DNA of 64,000 bases, taken from NCBI RefSeq assembly GCF_035825295.1, contig NZ_JAYMGI010000002.1, forward strand, positions 4,283,001 through 4,347,000. Reading direction: 5' to 3'. Made by a program: the position numbers and the translations under genes. This stretch comes from Actinacidiphila sp. DG2A-62 (GTDB lineage: Bacteria > Actinomycetota > Actinomycetes > Streptomycetales > Streptomycetaceae). The notes below the pieces were generated by a model. That model ran no database searches, was not told the DNA's origin, and worked only from the letters and a program-made list of their open reading frames with translations. Positions 10,865 through 20,101 of this stretch are shown here, in pieces (the stretch's first letter is position 1; every line of letters starts with the position of its first letter).

Positions 10865-11677
10865 TCAGCCGACGACGGCGACGGGCGCGTCGATCAGGTC
10901 GCGGTCGACGTTCAGCGACTTGCCGCCGTAGGACTCGGTGACGCTGCCGGTGTACTGGTGGATGCGCGCGTGCGGGGTCCAGGCGGAGGGCGCGAGCGAC
11001 GGCTCGTCGGTCAGGGTCGGCGTGACGCCCCAGCGGGCGTACCAGATGACGTCCGGCAGCGAGCCGGCGCTGGCCAGGCGCGAGCGCTCCATGTGCCGCA
11101 CCCCGGAGTCGGCGCTGCTGTAGAAGCCGGAGAGGTAGCCGGCCGCGTGCACCTGCTTGTCCCACGCCTGCACGTACGTCAGCGTCGCGTCGGTGCACGA
11201 GGCGTTCGAGATGTCGTACGCCTCCATGTCGAGGTAGAGCGCGCTGCCCGGTTCCAGGCCCAGCGCCTCGGCGCTGCTCACCGCGTCCTTGCCCTCGTCG
11301 GAGCCCTGCCCCGAGGGGTCGTGGGTGTCGATCAGGTACGGGTTCTTGTTAGTGCCCGAGACGCAGGGGCTCTGGGAGCCGACGTAGATGGGCAGCAGGC
11401 TCCAGCCCGCCGCGGTGGTCTGCCGCACCCAGTCGCGGGTGAGGTTCTTCTGCGACGCGCAGGCCCGGGCCCGGCCGCCGAAGTAGATGCCGGCGGCGCG
11501 GTAGGAGGAGTGCGCGCGCCAGGCGCTCATCGTGTCGAGGTCGGGGGCCTGACAGGTGTCGAACCCGGCGCCCTGGAACACCCGCGGCGTGTCGGCGTCG
11601 GCCGCGTCCGCCGCGGCGGCCGGGATGAGCAGACCGGTCAGCGTCAGCGCTCCGGACAGGACGAAACGGATGAACAT
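10865..11677 (-). CDS. Secreted DUF1906 glycoside-hydrolase-like protein
   Basis: A 270-residue secreted protein whose signal peptide spans roughly residues 1-26 (cleavage near AAADA). The mature domain begins GAGFDTCQAPDLDTMSAW and continues AAGIYFGGRARAC and LYLDMEAYD. This is the pattern of the DUF1906 / Rv2525c-like TIM-barrel family related to GH25 lysozymes, with acidic residues on the LYLDME strand in the putative active site. Several cysteines suggest disulfides. Substrate is unproven; cell-wall or peptidoglycan action is a family-level guess. Start: ATG 11677 has GAAAG at a workable distance; ATG 11692 is five codons longer but has a poorer site. Confidence 0.75.
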   Translation of the reverse strand: MFIRFVLSGALTLTGLLIPAAAADAADADTPRVFQGAGFDTCQAPDLDTMSAWRAHSSYRAAGIYFGGRARACASQKNLTRDWVRQTTAAGWSLLPIYVGSQSPCVSGTNKNPYLIDTHDPSGQGSDEGKDAVSSAEALGLEPGSALYLDMEAYDISNASCTDATLTYVQAWDKQVHAAGYLSGFYSSADSGVRHMERSRLASAGSLPDVIWYARWGVTPTLTDEPSLAPSAWTPHARIHQYTGSVTESYGGKSLNVDRDLIDAPVAVVG

Positions 11678-11882
11678 ATTTCTTTCGGTCATTCCGTGAG
11701 TCAACGATGACCGGGCCCGCGCACCCCGCAGACACGCCGCCGCGACGCCGAGGCCGCACCCATCAGCGCAGCAGGGGCGTGGGGACGCCGGTCCGGCGGC
11801 GGGGCGCGGCGGGCGGGGCCGGCCGCCCGCGGGCCGCGCCCCCTCACTCCCCGCGCTCACTCCCCGCGCGCGGTCCCCACGC

Positions 11883-12868
11883 TCACTCCCCGCGTGCGGC
11901 GGCCAGAAGTTTTCCACAGGCTGTGGACGACAGTTGCGCGCCGCTCTCCCCCACCGCCGCGGCTCCGACCCGCACCGCCCAGGCCGCCGCGGCGAGCAGG
12001 CCGTCGCCCTCGGCCAGCCGCCAGGCCAGCGCGCCGGTGAACGCGTCGCCCGCGCCCGTGGTGTCCACCACCGGCACCCGTTCGGCCGGGACCCGGGTGG
12101 TACGACCGCCCGCCTCGACCACCTCCGCGCCGGCGCCCCCCAGCGTCACCACCGCCGAGCGCGGGCCGAGCCGCAGCAGCTCCCGCGGGTCCGCTCCCCC
12201 GGCCCCGCGGCCAGCAGCGCGCGCATCTCGTGCTCGTTGACCACCAACGGGTCGGCGCGGGCCAGCACTTCGGCCCGCTGGTCCGACGGCAGCGCGCCGA
12301 GCGCCTCCGGCGGCGAGGGGTTGAGCACCAGGCGCGGCGCGTGCAGCGCCGCCGCCCGCACGGCCTCGGGCGGCACCTCGCACTGCACGGACACCACGCG
12401 CACCCCCCGCGCGACCCCCTCCCGCACCGCCGCCGCGACGTCGTCCGCGGTCAGCCGGGCGTTGGCGCCCGGCGCGACGACGATCGTGTTCTCACCGTCC
12501 GCGGCGACGGTGATCAGCGCGACGCCGGTCGGCTCCGCGGCGTCCACGGCCAGCGCGGCGGTGTCGACGCCCGCCGCGCGCAGCCGACCGGCCAGCAGGT
12601 CGCCGTGGGCGTCCCGCCCCACCCGGCCGCAGAACCCGGCCCGGGCGCCCAACCGGCCCGCCGCGACGGCCTGGTTGGCGCCCTTGCCGCCCGGGTGCAC
12701 CGCGAGGCCGCCGTCGCCGAGCACCGTCTCGCCGGGGTCCGGGTGCCGCCGGACCCGTACGACGAGATCGGCGTTCGCCGACCCCACCACCAACAGCGTC
12801 GGCCCCTCCCCACCCGGACCCGCCGCGGTCTCCCCCTGCTGCTGCCCCTTGTGCGTCACGCCCCCCAT
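11883..12868 (-). pseudogene. rbsK: Ribokinase-like PfkB sugar kinase, frameshifted
   Basis: Two minus-strand frames together make one ribokinase. The N-terminal part (12868 to about 12195) has VVGSANADLVV, the substrate-binding HPGGKGANQA, and VNEHE. The C-terminal part (about 12200 to 11883) has VVTLGGAGAE and the catalytic DTTGAGDAFTGAL (anion hole and Asp base). The break falls around 12185-12205, near runs of C (cccccggcccc), where the first frame goes to nonsense and the second resumes with DPRELLRLG. All catalytic motifs are intact, so the lesion is either a young mutation or a sequencing indel. If functional, it would phosphorylate D-ribose or a related sugar. No rbs transporter or repressor is beside it. 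Confidence 0.8.
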
Positions 12869-12953
12869 CCTCCCGCGGCCGGGGCGCCCGGCGGCGACGT
12901 GCGCCACCGCGCGCCCCGGCCCCGGCCGTTTCAGCCCAGGGACCGCCGCCGGG

Positions 12954-13262
12954 TCACCACAGGCGCGTGAAGTGGACGCTCACGTTGTCCTGGTGGATGG
13001 CGGTGAACGCGGAACCGGCCACGCTCGCGGTGTTGTTCTGGTTCGAGGCGCCGGCGCCGGTCGCCGCCTGCTGGGTGGTCGTCACGTTGCCAAAGTTGCC
13101 TCCCCCGACGTTGCCACCGGAGTTGCTCACCACCGTCGCGTTCGAGTCGCCACCCGCGAAAGCGCCGTCGTCGGCCACGGCGGTGCCGGCGAAGAGCACC
13201 GCCGCGACGGGCAGCGCTGCCGCGGCGACCAGAACACGGCGGACGGTACGGATGCTTGCCAT
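12954..13262 (-). CDS. Small secreted Asn/Gly/Thr-rich protein
   Basis: A 102-residue protein with a clear signal peptide (about residues 1-30, ending FAGTAVA) and a mature part rich in Asn, Gly, Thr, Ser and Gln (SNSGGNVGGGNFGNVTTTQQ, then ASNQNNTASVAG). There is no cysteine and no sorting signal. GGGAGGG lies 5 nt before the ATG, so expression is probably strong. Composition resembles small amyloid-prone or surface-layer proteins of sporulating actinomycetes, but I see no chaplin domain, so function is unassigned. It is divergent from the LAETG surface protein gene across a 734-nt intergenic region. Confidence 0.7.
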   Translation of the reverse strand: MASIRTVRRVLVAAAALPVAAVLFAGTAVADDGAFAGGDSNATVVSNSGGNVGGGNFGNVTTTQQAATGAGASNQNNTASVAGSAFTAIHQDNVSVHFTRLW

Positions 13263-13996
13263 GGTGTTCCCTCCCAGGGGACGAACTGTGCTGTGCGCGG
13301 CGGGCGGCCGGCCGACCGCTCCGCCGCTGTGAGGTATTTCCTCGGCGTCGCCAACGGAAGAATTGCCCGGCGCTCGGACCGGAATGCGCCCCCATGATCC
13401 TTTTCGCTCGGACGCGTGACGATTCGTCGATAAACCCATGCGCCGCCACGGGTTGAGGCATTTCCGGCGCGGCGCGATCCTGCGCGCGCCCGCCACATCG
13501 CTGCCCGGCACAGCCTTCTCACCCGTTCGGCCCCCGCCTTCGCGCCGCCGGCGGGATTCGGCGTGAATACGCACCCCGTCCCGTACAACCATCCGGCGGG
13601 CAGGCGAGTCTGCCTGGGTGCCGTCGACGCCGTATGCCCCCAGGTGTGCGCCGACTGCCGTACGCGTGCGCGGAACCGGTGGAACCAGACGCCTTCCGCG
13701 CGACGCCGATTCCTGTTGCGCACCCGCCCTTTGCAGCGGGGATCACACTCGGTGAAGCCGCGGACCCGCAGGGTGCGGCTTCAAGCCAGAAGACTGCAAA
13801 CCCGACGTTTGCGGCTGTACAGAAGTGGGGAGCACGCGGCATACTCGGTCGCCTCGGCTCAACAAGCCGAACCCACACGACTTTTCGGCGGCGAGACGCC
13901 TCGCAGGCCACAGGGCACGTCTCCCGTCATACGTGGAACTCCGGCCCGTCCGCCTGCACCTGGCTGCCCGACCAGCATTCAGGGAGCAATACTCAA
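13263..13996. other. Divergent intergenic region between two cell-surface genes
   Basis: There is no convincing gene in 734 nt. The plus-strand reading frame of the LAETG protein is open upstream to 13634 but lacks a signal peptide there, so the upstream part is not used. The region must hold divergent promoters. A small inverted repeat gcaaac/gtttgc lies near 13795-13812. No riboswitch was recognised. Confidence 0.5.
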
Positions 13997-14980
13997 GTGC
14001 GAGCGATAACCAGACGAGCCATAGGCGTTGCAGCGGGCGTCGGCTCTTTCACGGCCGCCATCACTCTCGGCGGAATCGGCACCGCGTCCGCGTACGCGCC
14101 GGCCCACAACGGCGGCAGCGGCGGCAACAACGGCGGCGGCAGCGACTGCCGCACGATCGGCATCGAGTACTCCCTCGACGGCGGTCACACCTGGACCACC
14201 GACGGCCGCATCAACGGCGACACGCCGCCGACCACCGTCACGGTGAAGATCAGCGGCGCGTCCAAGGGCTGCGAGTACAACATCTCGCTCGCCTCCTACA
14301 GCACCGAGGGCCCGTCCTGGGAGAACTCAGGCCACCAGGACTTCCTGGGCTGGGACACCACCACGCTCAGCAAGAACAAGAAGACCGACACGCTGGACAT
14401 CAGCGGTGTCGCGCCCACCTGCTTCGGCCAGGTCGACCTGTACGGCAACGGCACCAAGTTCGACGGCGGTTCGGGCAAGGGCCACGGCCCCCTCCCGCAC
14501 TACCCGGACTCCGCCACGCCGACGAACCTGATCACGGCGTGGAACGGCGGCCACAAGTGCGACGAGACGCCGACCCCGACGCCGACGGACACCACGGACA
14601 CGCCGACGCCCACCCCCACGGACACGACCGACACCCCGACGCCGACGCCGACCGACACCACGGACACGCCGACGCCCACCCCCAGCGACACCACGGACAC
14701 CCCGACCCCGACGCCGACCGACACGGGCGACACCTCCTCGCCGTCCCCGTCGCCCTCGACGTCGACCGGCACCAGCGGTGGCGGCGGCAGCACCACGCCG
14801 CCCACCGGCACCCCGTCCGTGCCGCCGGCCACCTCGGGCAGCGGCAGCGGCAACCTCGCCGAGACCGGTAGCAACAGCTCGCAGAACACCGTGTTCCTCG
14901 GTGGCGGCGCGGCGCTGCTGGTCGCGGGCGGCGCGGCCGTCTACTTCACCCGCCGTCGCCGCAGCGGCGCGCACAGCTGA
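13997..14980 (+). CDS. LAETG-anchored surface protein (class E sortase substrate)
   Basis: A 327-residue protein starting at GTG 13997 with AGGGAG upstream. It has a signal peptide (to about residue 32, TASAYA), then a globular domain of about 150 residues with three visible cysteines (SDCRTIGIEYSLDGGHTW, KGCEYNISLAS, PTCFGQVDLY). Next comes a Thr/Pro/Asp repeat (TPTPTPTDTTD, about five units) and a Ser/Gly linker. The end is a cell-wall sorting signal: LAETG (287-291), hydrophobic VFLGGGAALLVAGGAAVYF and a basic tail RRRR. LAXTG is the motif preferred by actinobacterial class E sortases, the group that anchors long chaplins. The protein is inferred to be covalently attached to peptidoglycan, with the repeat as a wall-spanning stalk. 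The binding partner of the N-terminal domain is unknown. Confidence 0.88.
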   Translation: MRAITRRAIGVAAGVGSFTAAITLGGIGTASAYAPAHNGGSGGNNGGGSDCRTIGIEYSLDGGHTWTTDGRINGDTPPTTVTVKISGASKGCEYNISLASYSTEGPSWENSGHQDFLGWDTTTLSKNKKTDTLDISGVAPTCFGQVDLYGNGTKFDGGSGKGHGPLPHYPDSATPTNLITAWNGGHKCDETPTPTPTDTTDTPTPTPTDTTDTPTPTPTDTTDTPTPTPSDTTDTPTPTPTDTGDTSSPSPSPSTSTGTSGGGGSTTPPTGTPSVPPATSGSGSGNLAETGSNSSQNTVFLGGGAALLVAGGAAVYFTRRRRSGAHS

Positions 14981-15038
14981 TCCCGGCTGATCCCAGCCGC
15001 ATCCCGCGCGGCCGGCCCGTCCGGCCCGCGGGCACCAC

Positions 15039-15070
15039 GAAGCCCCGGCCTGTTCCCAGGCCGGGGCTTC
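15039..15070. terminator. Bidirectional terminator between the LAETG protein gene and msrA
   Basis: Perfect 14-bp inverted repeat GAAGCCCCGGCCTG / CAGGCCGGGGCTTC with a 4-nt loop, placed between two converging genes. Confidence 0.85.
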
Positions 15071-15149
15071 CGGCTGTCCGGCACGGCGCGCGAGGGCCGT
15101 ACGGCGCGGGTGTCCGCGCGGGGCGCGGGTGTCCGCGAAGGCGGGGGCG

Positions 15150-15662
15150 TCAGCCCTGGGTGCGGGCCGGCAGCCGCCAGCCGGGGCGCGGGAAGTGGCA
15201 GGTGTACCCGTCGGGGTACTTCACCAGGTAGTCCTGGTGCTCCGGCTCGGCCTCCCAGAAGGGCCCGACCGGCGCGACCTCGGTGACGACCTTGCCAGGC
15301 CACAGCCCGGACGCCTCGACGTCGGCGATGGTGTCCTCGGCGACGCGCTTCTGCTCGTCGTCGACGTAGTAGATCGCCGAGCGGTAGCTGGTGCCGATGT
15401 CGTTGCCCTGGCGATTCAGCGTGGTCGGGTCGTGGATCTGGAAGAAGAACTCCAGCAGCGCGCGGTAGTCGGTGCGCTCCGGGTCGTACAGGATCTCGAC
15501 CGCCTCGGCGTGGGTGCCGTGGTTGCGGTAGGTGGCGTTCGGGACGTCCCCGCCGCTGTAGCCGACGCGGGTCGCGACCACGCCCGGCTGCTTCCTGATC
15601 AGGTCCTGCATGCCCCAGAAGCAGCCGCCTGCCAGCACGGCCCTCTGCGTCTGCGTGGCCAT
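15150..15662 (-). CDS. msrA: Peptide-methionine (S)-S-oxide reductase MsrA
   Basis: A 170-residue cytosolic repair enzyme that reduces S-methionine sulfoxide in proteins. The catalytic motif GGCFWG (Cys14) is followed by [20 protein letters not shown] and [17 protein letters not shown], which form the substrate pocket. Start ATG 15662 has GGAG a few bases upstream. It sits back-to-back with the DyP peroxidase-encapsulin genes, so the two oxidative-stress functions share a 310-nt divergent promoter region; co-regulation is inference. Confidence 0.95.
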   Translation of the reverse strand: MATQTQRAVLAGGCFWGMQDLIRKQPGVVATRVGYSGGDVPNATYRNHGTHAEAVEILYDPERTDYRALLEFFFQIHDPTTLNRQGNDIGTSYRSAIYYVDDEQKRVAEDTIADVEASGLWPGKVVTEVAPVGPFWEAEPEHQDYLVKYPDGYTCHFPRPGWRLPARTQG

Positions 15663-15972
15663 CTCTCATCGCTCCTTCGTCTACGGCTACGGGACCCCGG
15701 CCAACGGCTGGGGACCCCGGCCGGTACAGCGTCCGCGCGCCTCCCAGTCTTCCCCCGGGCGGGGCCGCGCGGCGTGAGATGGGCCGCATCCGTCACGAAC
15801 CCGTCACATCCGACCCATACCCGGCTCGTATGCCGGCCCCTACCCCTGGTAGCCCTGGCTGGCCGGGCCGTACCCCGCCGCCCCGCCCGCGTCGCGGTGG
15901 CCGGGCCCGCCGGGTGTCCGGCAGACTCCAAGGGGAAGATCTTCAGGCAGATCGTCACACCGGGAGGACCGC

Positions 15973-17130
15973 TTGACCTCCGCAGAACCGTTCACCGGCG
16001 CCACGGGCCCCACCGGGGCGCCCGGACCCGCGGCGTCCGCCGGACCCACCGGGCCGTCCGGACCCGCCGGGCCGGCGACCGCCGGCGGCGCCGAGCCGCA
16101 GCCCGTGCTCAGCCCGCTGACCACCGCGGCAATCTTCCTGGTGGTGACCGTCGACCCGGGCGGCGAGGACACCGTGCGCGACCTGCTCGCCGACCTCCCC
16201 GGGCTGGTCAGGGCGTACGGCTTCGGCGCCCCCGACGGCACGCTGAGCTGCGTGGCCGGCGTCGGCTCACAGGCGTGGGACCGGCTGTTCGCGGCTCCGC
16301 GCCCGGCGCTGCTGCACCCGTTCACGCCGCTGGACGGCCCCCGGCACCGGGCCCCGGCCACGCCCGGCGACCTGCTGCTGCACCTGCGCGCCTCGCGGCT
16401 GGACCTGTGCTTCGGGCTGGCCACCGAGATCATGACCCGGCTGCGGCCCGCGGTCACCCTCCAGGACGAGACGCAGGGCTTCAAGTACCTCGACGTCCGC
16501 GACCTGCTCGGCTTCGTGGACGGCACCGAGAACCCGGTCGGCGCGGCGGCCCGCGAGGCCGTGCTGATCGGCGCGGAGGACCCGGAGCACGCCGGCGGCT
16601 CGTACGTGATCGTGCAGAAGTACGTGCACGACCTCGACGCGTGGAACGCGCTGCCGGTCGAGGCGCAGGAGCGGATCATCGGGCGGACCAAGGCGACCAA
16701 CGTCGAGCGCGACGACGAGGGCTCGCACGTCGCGCTCACCACGATCACCGGGCCGGACGGCGAGGAGCGGCAGATCCTGCGGGACAACATGCCGTTCGGC
16801 AGCCCCGGCCACGGCGAGTTCGGCACGTACTTCATCGGATACGCGCGCGACCCCGGGGTGATCGAGGAGATGCTCCGGAACATGTTCCTGGGCGTCCCGG
16901 CGGCCTCCCACGACCGCATCCTCGACTTCTCCACCGCGCTGACCGGCACGCTCTTCTACGTACCGGCCGCGGACTTCCTCGACGACCTGCCGCCGCGGCC
17001 GGCCGCGGCGGTCCCCGCGCCTGACCGCGTACCGGAACCCGCGCCGGAACCCGCCCCGGAACCCGCGGCCGTGCCCGAGCCGTCCCGGCCCGCCGACGGG
17101 AGCCTCGGCATCGGCGGCCTGTCCGGCTGA
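15973..17130 (+). CDS. DyP-type peroxidase with encapsulin cargo peptide
   Basis: A 385-residue class-B-like dye-decolorising heme peroxidase. The distal Asp lies in GFVDGTENPVG (Asp183), the proximal heme ligand His is in EGSHVAL (His252), and the distal Arg is in ILRDNMPFG (Arg270). It starts at TTG 15973 behind GGGAGG. The N-terminal 40 residues are a Gly/Pro/Ala low-complexity extension. The C-terminus has a Pro/Glu-rich linker ending in DGSLGIGGLSG, which matches the known encapsulin cargo-loading peptide. The encapsulin gene follows 56 nt downstream, so the enzyme is inferred to be packaged in a protein nanocompartment. It has no Tat signal, unlike secreted DtpA-type DyPs. Confidence 0.93.
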   Translation: MTSAEPFTGATGPTGAPGPAASAGPTGPSGPAGPATAGGAEPQPVLSPLTTAAIFLVVTVDPGGEDTVRDLLADLPGLVRAYGFGAPDGTLSCVAGVGSQAWDRLFAAPRPALLHPFTPLDGPRHRAPATPGDLLLHLRASRLDLCFGLATEIMTRLRPAVTLQDETQGFKYLDVRDLLGFVDGTENPVGAAAREAVLIGAEDPEHAGGSYVIVQKYVHDLDAWNALPVEAQERIIGRTKATNVERDDEGSHVALTTITGPDGEERQILRDNMPFGSPGHGEFGTYFIGYARDPGVIEEMLRNMFLGVPAASHDRILDFSTALTGTLFYVPAADFLDDLPPRPAAAVPAPDRVPEPAPEPAPEPAAVPEPSRPADGSLGIGGLSG

Positions 17131-17186
17131 GACACCCCCTCCCGGCCCCGCCCCACCCACCCACCAGAACGAGGAGCACGCCCGAC

Positions 17187-17981
17187 GTGAACAACCTGCA
17201 CCGCGAACTCGCTCCGCTGTCCGCCGCCGCCTGGGCCGATCTGGAGGCCGAGGCGCGGCGCACCTTCAAGCGCCACGTCGCCGCGCGCCGCGTGGTCGAC
17301 GTGCCGGAGCCGGCCGGCCCGCAGTTCGCCGCGGTGCCGACCGGCCACCTGGAACCGGTGGCCCCGCCCGCGGACGGCGTCACCGCGCACCTGCGCCGCT
17401 CGCAGCCGGTGGTCGAGCTGCGGGTGCCGTTCACCGTGGACCGGCGGCAGGCCGACGACGTCGAGCGCGGCGCCCAGGACGCGGACTGGCAGCCGGTGAA
17501 GGACGCGGCCCGCGCGCTGGCGTACGCCGAGGACCGCGCGGTCTTCGAGGGGTACGCGGCGGCGGGCATCACCGGCATCCGCGCGGCGTCGTCCAACCCG
17601 GTGATCGCCCTGCCGGAGGACGTGCGGGCGTACCCGGACGCGGTGAGCCAGGCGATCACCGCGCTGCGCCTGGCCGGCGTGGACGGCGCGTACAGCCTCG
17701 CGCTCAGCGCCGACGCGTACACGGCGGTCAGCGAGACCTCGGACCACGGGTACCCGATCCACGAGCATCTCGCGCGGCTGCTGGACGGGGAGATCGTCTG
17801 GGCGCCGGCGATCGACGGGGCGTTCCTGGTCGCCACGCGCGGCGGGGACTTCGAGCTGCGGCTCGGGCAGGACGTGTCCATCGGCTACCTCAGCCACGAC
17901 GCGACGTCCGTCGAGCTGTACTTCCAGGAGACCCTCACCTTCCTCGTCCACACCCCCGAGGCGGCGGTGGCCCTGACCTAG
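17187..17981 (+). CDS. Encapsulin shell protein (family 1)
   Basis: 264 residues, the usual size of HK97-fold family 1 encapsulins. Hallmarks are NNLHRELAPLSAAAWADLEA at the N-terminus (the face that holds cargo peptides), RRVVDVPEP, the E-loop region VPFTVDRRQADDVERGAQDA, and the C-terminal SIGYLSHDATSVELYFQETL. It assembles into an icosahedral shell around its cargo, here the DyP peroxidase encoded immediately upstream. GAGGAG precedes the GTG-start region. The two genes are almost certainly one operon. Confidence 0.95.
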   Translation: MNNLHRELAPLSAAAWADLEAEARRTFKRHVAARRVVDVPEPAGPQFAAVPTGHLEPVAPPADGVTAHLRRSQPVVELRVPFTVDRRQADDVERGAQDADWQPVKDAARALAYAEDRAVFEGYAAAGITGIRAASSNPVIALPEDVRAYPDAVSQAITALRLAGVDGAYSLALSADAYTAVSETSDHGYPIHEHLARLLDGEIVWAPAIDGAFLVATRGGDFELRLGQDVSIGYLSHDATSVELYFQETLTFLVHTPEAAVALT

Positions 17982-18030
17982 GGCCACAGGCCCGCGCCCC
18001 AACGCCCGGCGTTGCGCCTAGAGTTGGGGC

Positions 18031-19017
18031 GTGGACGTACTCGTGCTGGGTGGGACGCGGTTCGTGGGGCGCGCGATCGTCGCGGAGGCGCTCCGGCACG
18101 GCATGGACGTCACCCTCTTCACCCGGGGCCGCACCAATCCCGGTCTCTTCCCCGGCGTCCCCCGCCTGACCGGCGACCGCGACACCGGCGACTACACCGC
18201 CCTCCGGGGCCGCACCTGGGACGCCGTCGTCGACGTCACCGCCTTCGTCCCCCGCCACGTCGCCCAGGCGACCGCCGCCCTCACCACCGGCCCCGGCCGC
18301 ACCGCGCCCCACCGCTACCTGCTGATCTCCAGCCACGCCGTCTACGACGACACCCGCGTCACCCCCGGCCACGACGAGGACGCCCCGCGCCGCGAACCCG
18401 TCCGCGACACCGAGGAGTTGGACCAGGAGACGTACGGCCGGCTGAAGGTCGCCTGCGAGGACGACGCCCTCGCGCTGTGGGGCGAGCGCGCCACGATCGT
18501 GCGGCCGGGCAAGGTCGCCGGACCGCACGACGCGTCCGACACGTTCACGTACTGGACGCGGCGGGCGTCGCGCGGCGGCCGGATCGCGCTGCCGGGCGAC
18601 CCCGAACAGCCCGTGCAGGTCGTGGACGCGCGCGACCTCGCCGCGCTGGTGGTGCGGCTGATCGCCGACGACCGGGCCGGCGCGTTCCACGCGGTGGGCC
18701 CCGAACAGCCCGTCACACTGCGGACGTTGATCGAGACGTGCGCGCAGGCGGCCGGCACCGCGGACGCCGTCGAGATCGTGCCGGTCGACGTGCCCGCGGC
18801 CGAGCTCCCGCCGCTGTTCCCGCTGATCCGGCCCAACCGGGCGTCGCAGCAACGCGGAACGGCGCGGGCGCGGGCCGCGGGGATGCCGGCGACGCCGCTC
18901 GCGGTCACGGCCGCGGACGTCCTGGCGTGGGACCGCGACCGCGGCCTGCCCCCGCTGACGAAGGGCTGGACGCCCGAGCAGGAGGCCGCGGTCCTCGCCG
19001 CGTACGCGCCGAACTGA
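18031..19017 (+). CDS. NAD-dependent epimerase/dehydratase-like SDR protein
   Basis: A 328-residue atypical/extended SDR with an N-terminal Rossmann motif (VLVLGGTRFVGRAIVAEAL). A serine-tyrosine-lysine-like arrangement is present (LLISSHAVYDD, then YGRLKVACED, where Tyr-x3-Lys is the SDR catalytic pair). PGKVAGPHDASDTFTYW follows. It starts at GTG 18031, 49 nt after the encapsulin gene with no strong terminator between, so co-transcription is possible. Substrate unknown; relatives act on nucleotide sugars or isoflavone-like compounds. Confidence 0.75.
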   Translation: MDVLVLGGTRFVGRAIVAEALRHGMDVTLFTRGRTNPGLFPGVPRLTGDRDTGDYTALRGRTWDAVVDVTAFVPRHVAQATAALTTGPGRTAPHRYLLISSHAVYDDTRVTPGHDEDAPRREPVRDTEELDQETYGRLKVACEDDALALWGERATIVRPGKVAGPHDASDTFTYWTRRASRGGRIALPGDPEQPVQVVDARDLAALVVRLIADDRAGAFHAVGPEQPVTLRTLIETCAQAAGTADAVEIVPVDVPAAELPPLFPLIRPNRASQQRGTARARAAGMPATPLAVTAADVLAWDRDRGLPPLTKGWTPEQEAAVLAAYAPN

Positions 19018-19193
19018 CGCTCCGCGCCCCACTCTTCCCGGCCTCCCCGGCGCCCCCGCCCGCCTCCTCCGTCTCACCATCCGGGCAACTGCGAAGAACC
19101 GCCGCCCGCCGCGGAGGAGTTGGCTGGGCCACGCCGCAGGGCCGCACCCGGCGGACCGGACGGGACACCACGGGGACGAGAAGGGGCAGCCGG

Positions 19194-20096
19194 ATGGTCA
19201 CGTACGAGCGGTGGCAGGCGATCAGGGCCTCGCTGCAGAAGGCGGGCGGCGACTTCGCCGCGCTGATGCGGGCCGCCGACCCGGACCGGATGGTCACCGA
19301 GCACTGGACCGGCGCCGACACCGCCGCCCATGTCGCCGCGATCGCCGCGATGTACACCTCGCTCTGCTACGGGAAGCTCGCCCAGGACACCTTCCCCGAG
19401 GTCGGGGACACCTGGCGCGGGTCGACCGTGGACACCGTCCACGACTTCAACGCCGTGACCCTGCGCGTCTACCGCGAGCGGCGCGTCCCGCACGTGCTGG
19501 ACCGGCTGGACGCCGAGATCCAGGAGATGACGGCGGCGACCGCCATGCCCGGCACGGACTTCAACCACACGGTGGTGCCCTGGCTCGGCGACTCACGGGT
19601 GCCGCTGGCGGGCCTGTTCGCGCACCTGATGAACGAACTCCACATCCACGGCTGGGACATCGCGCGCGCCAACGCGCTGCCGTGGACCATCGACCCGGCC
19701 GACGCCGCGCACTTCCCCGAGGCGTTCCTCACCGGCGTGATCAGCAACGGCTACGGCCACCTGGTCGACGGCGGCGGCCGGCCCAGCCGGCGCCGCATCG
19801 CCGTGCAGTTCCGCTCCCCGCACACCACGACCACGACGTTCGCGCTGCACCACGGCAAGGTCACCGTCGAGGCCCCGCGGCACGACGACGACGTGCGGCT
19901 GGCGTTCGACCCGGTGACGCTGAACCTCATGCTGTTCGGCCGGGTCAGCCACCTGCGCGCCGCCCTCACGCGAGGCGTGCGGGTCAGCGGCCCGCGCCCG
20001 TGGCTGCTGCCGCGCTTCATGCGCACGGTACGGCTGCCGGCGGGCCCCGGCCGGCACACCTGGGGCCCGGGCAGCAGGGACGGCCGGCAGCCGTAA
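19194..20096 (+). CDS. MDMPI/DinB-like (maleylpyruvate isomerase N-terminal) protein
   Basis: A 300-residue protein whose N-terminal half fits the mycothiol-dependent maleylpyruvate isomerase N-terminal (DinB-like) helical bundle: RAADPDRMVTEHWTGADTAA then HVAAIAAMYTSL, and later LFAHLMNELHIHGWDIAR, in which His residues form the likely metal site. The C-terminal half resembles an SCP2-like sterol-carrier domain (VQFRSPHTTTTTFALHHGKV). Such proteins often use mycothiol chemistry. Actual substrate unknown. ATG 19194 has AAGGGG upstream. Confidence 0.65.
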   Translation: MVTYERWQAIRASLQKAGGDFAALMRAADPDRMVTEHWTGADTAAHVAAIAAMYTSLCYGKLAQDTFPEVGDTWRGSTVDTVHDFNAVTLRVYRERRVPHVLDRLDAEIQEMTAATAMPGTDFNHTVVPWLGDSRVPLAGLFAHLMNELHIHGWDIARANALPWTIDPADAAHFPEAFLTGVISNGYGHLVDGGGRPSRRRIAVQFRSPHTTTTTFALHHGKVTVEAPRHDDDVRLAFDPVTLNLMLFGRVSHLRAALTRGVRVSGPRPWLLPRFMRTVRLPAGPGRHTWGPGSRDGRQP

Positions 20097-20101
20097 CGGG
20101 C

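Noticed and set aside
13700-13996. Possible riboswitch (c-di-AMP type) upstream of the LAETG gene
   Set aside because: The expected conserved core was not found; only short inverted repeats are visible.
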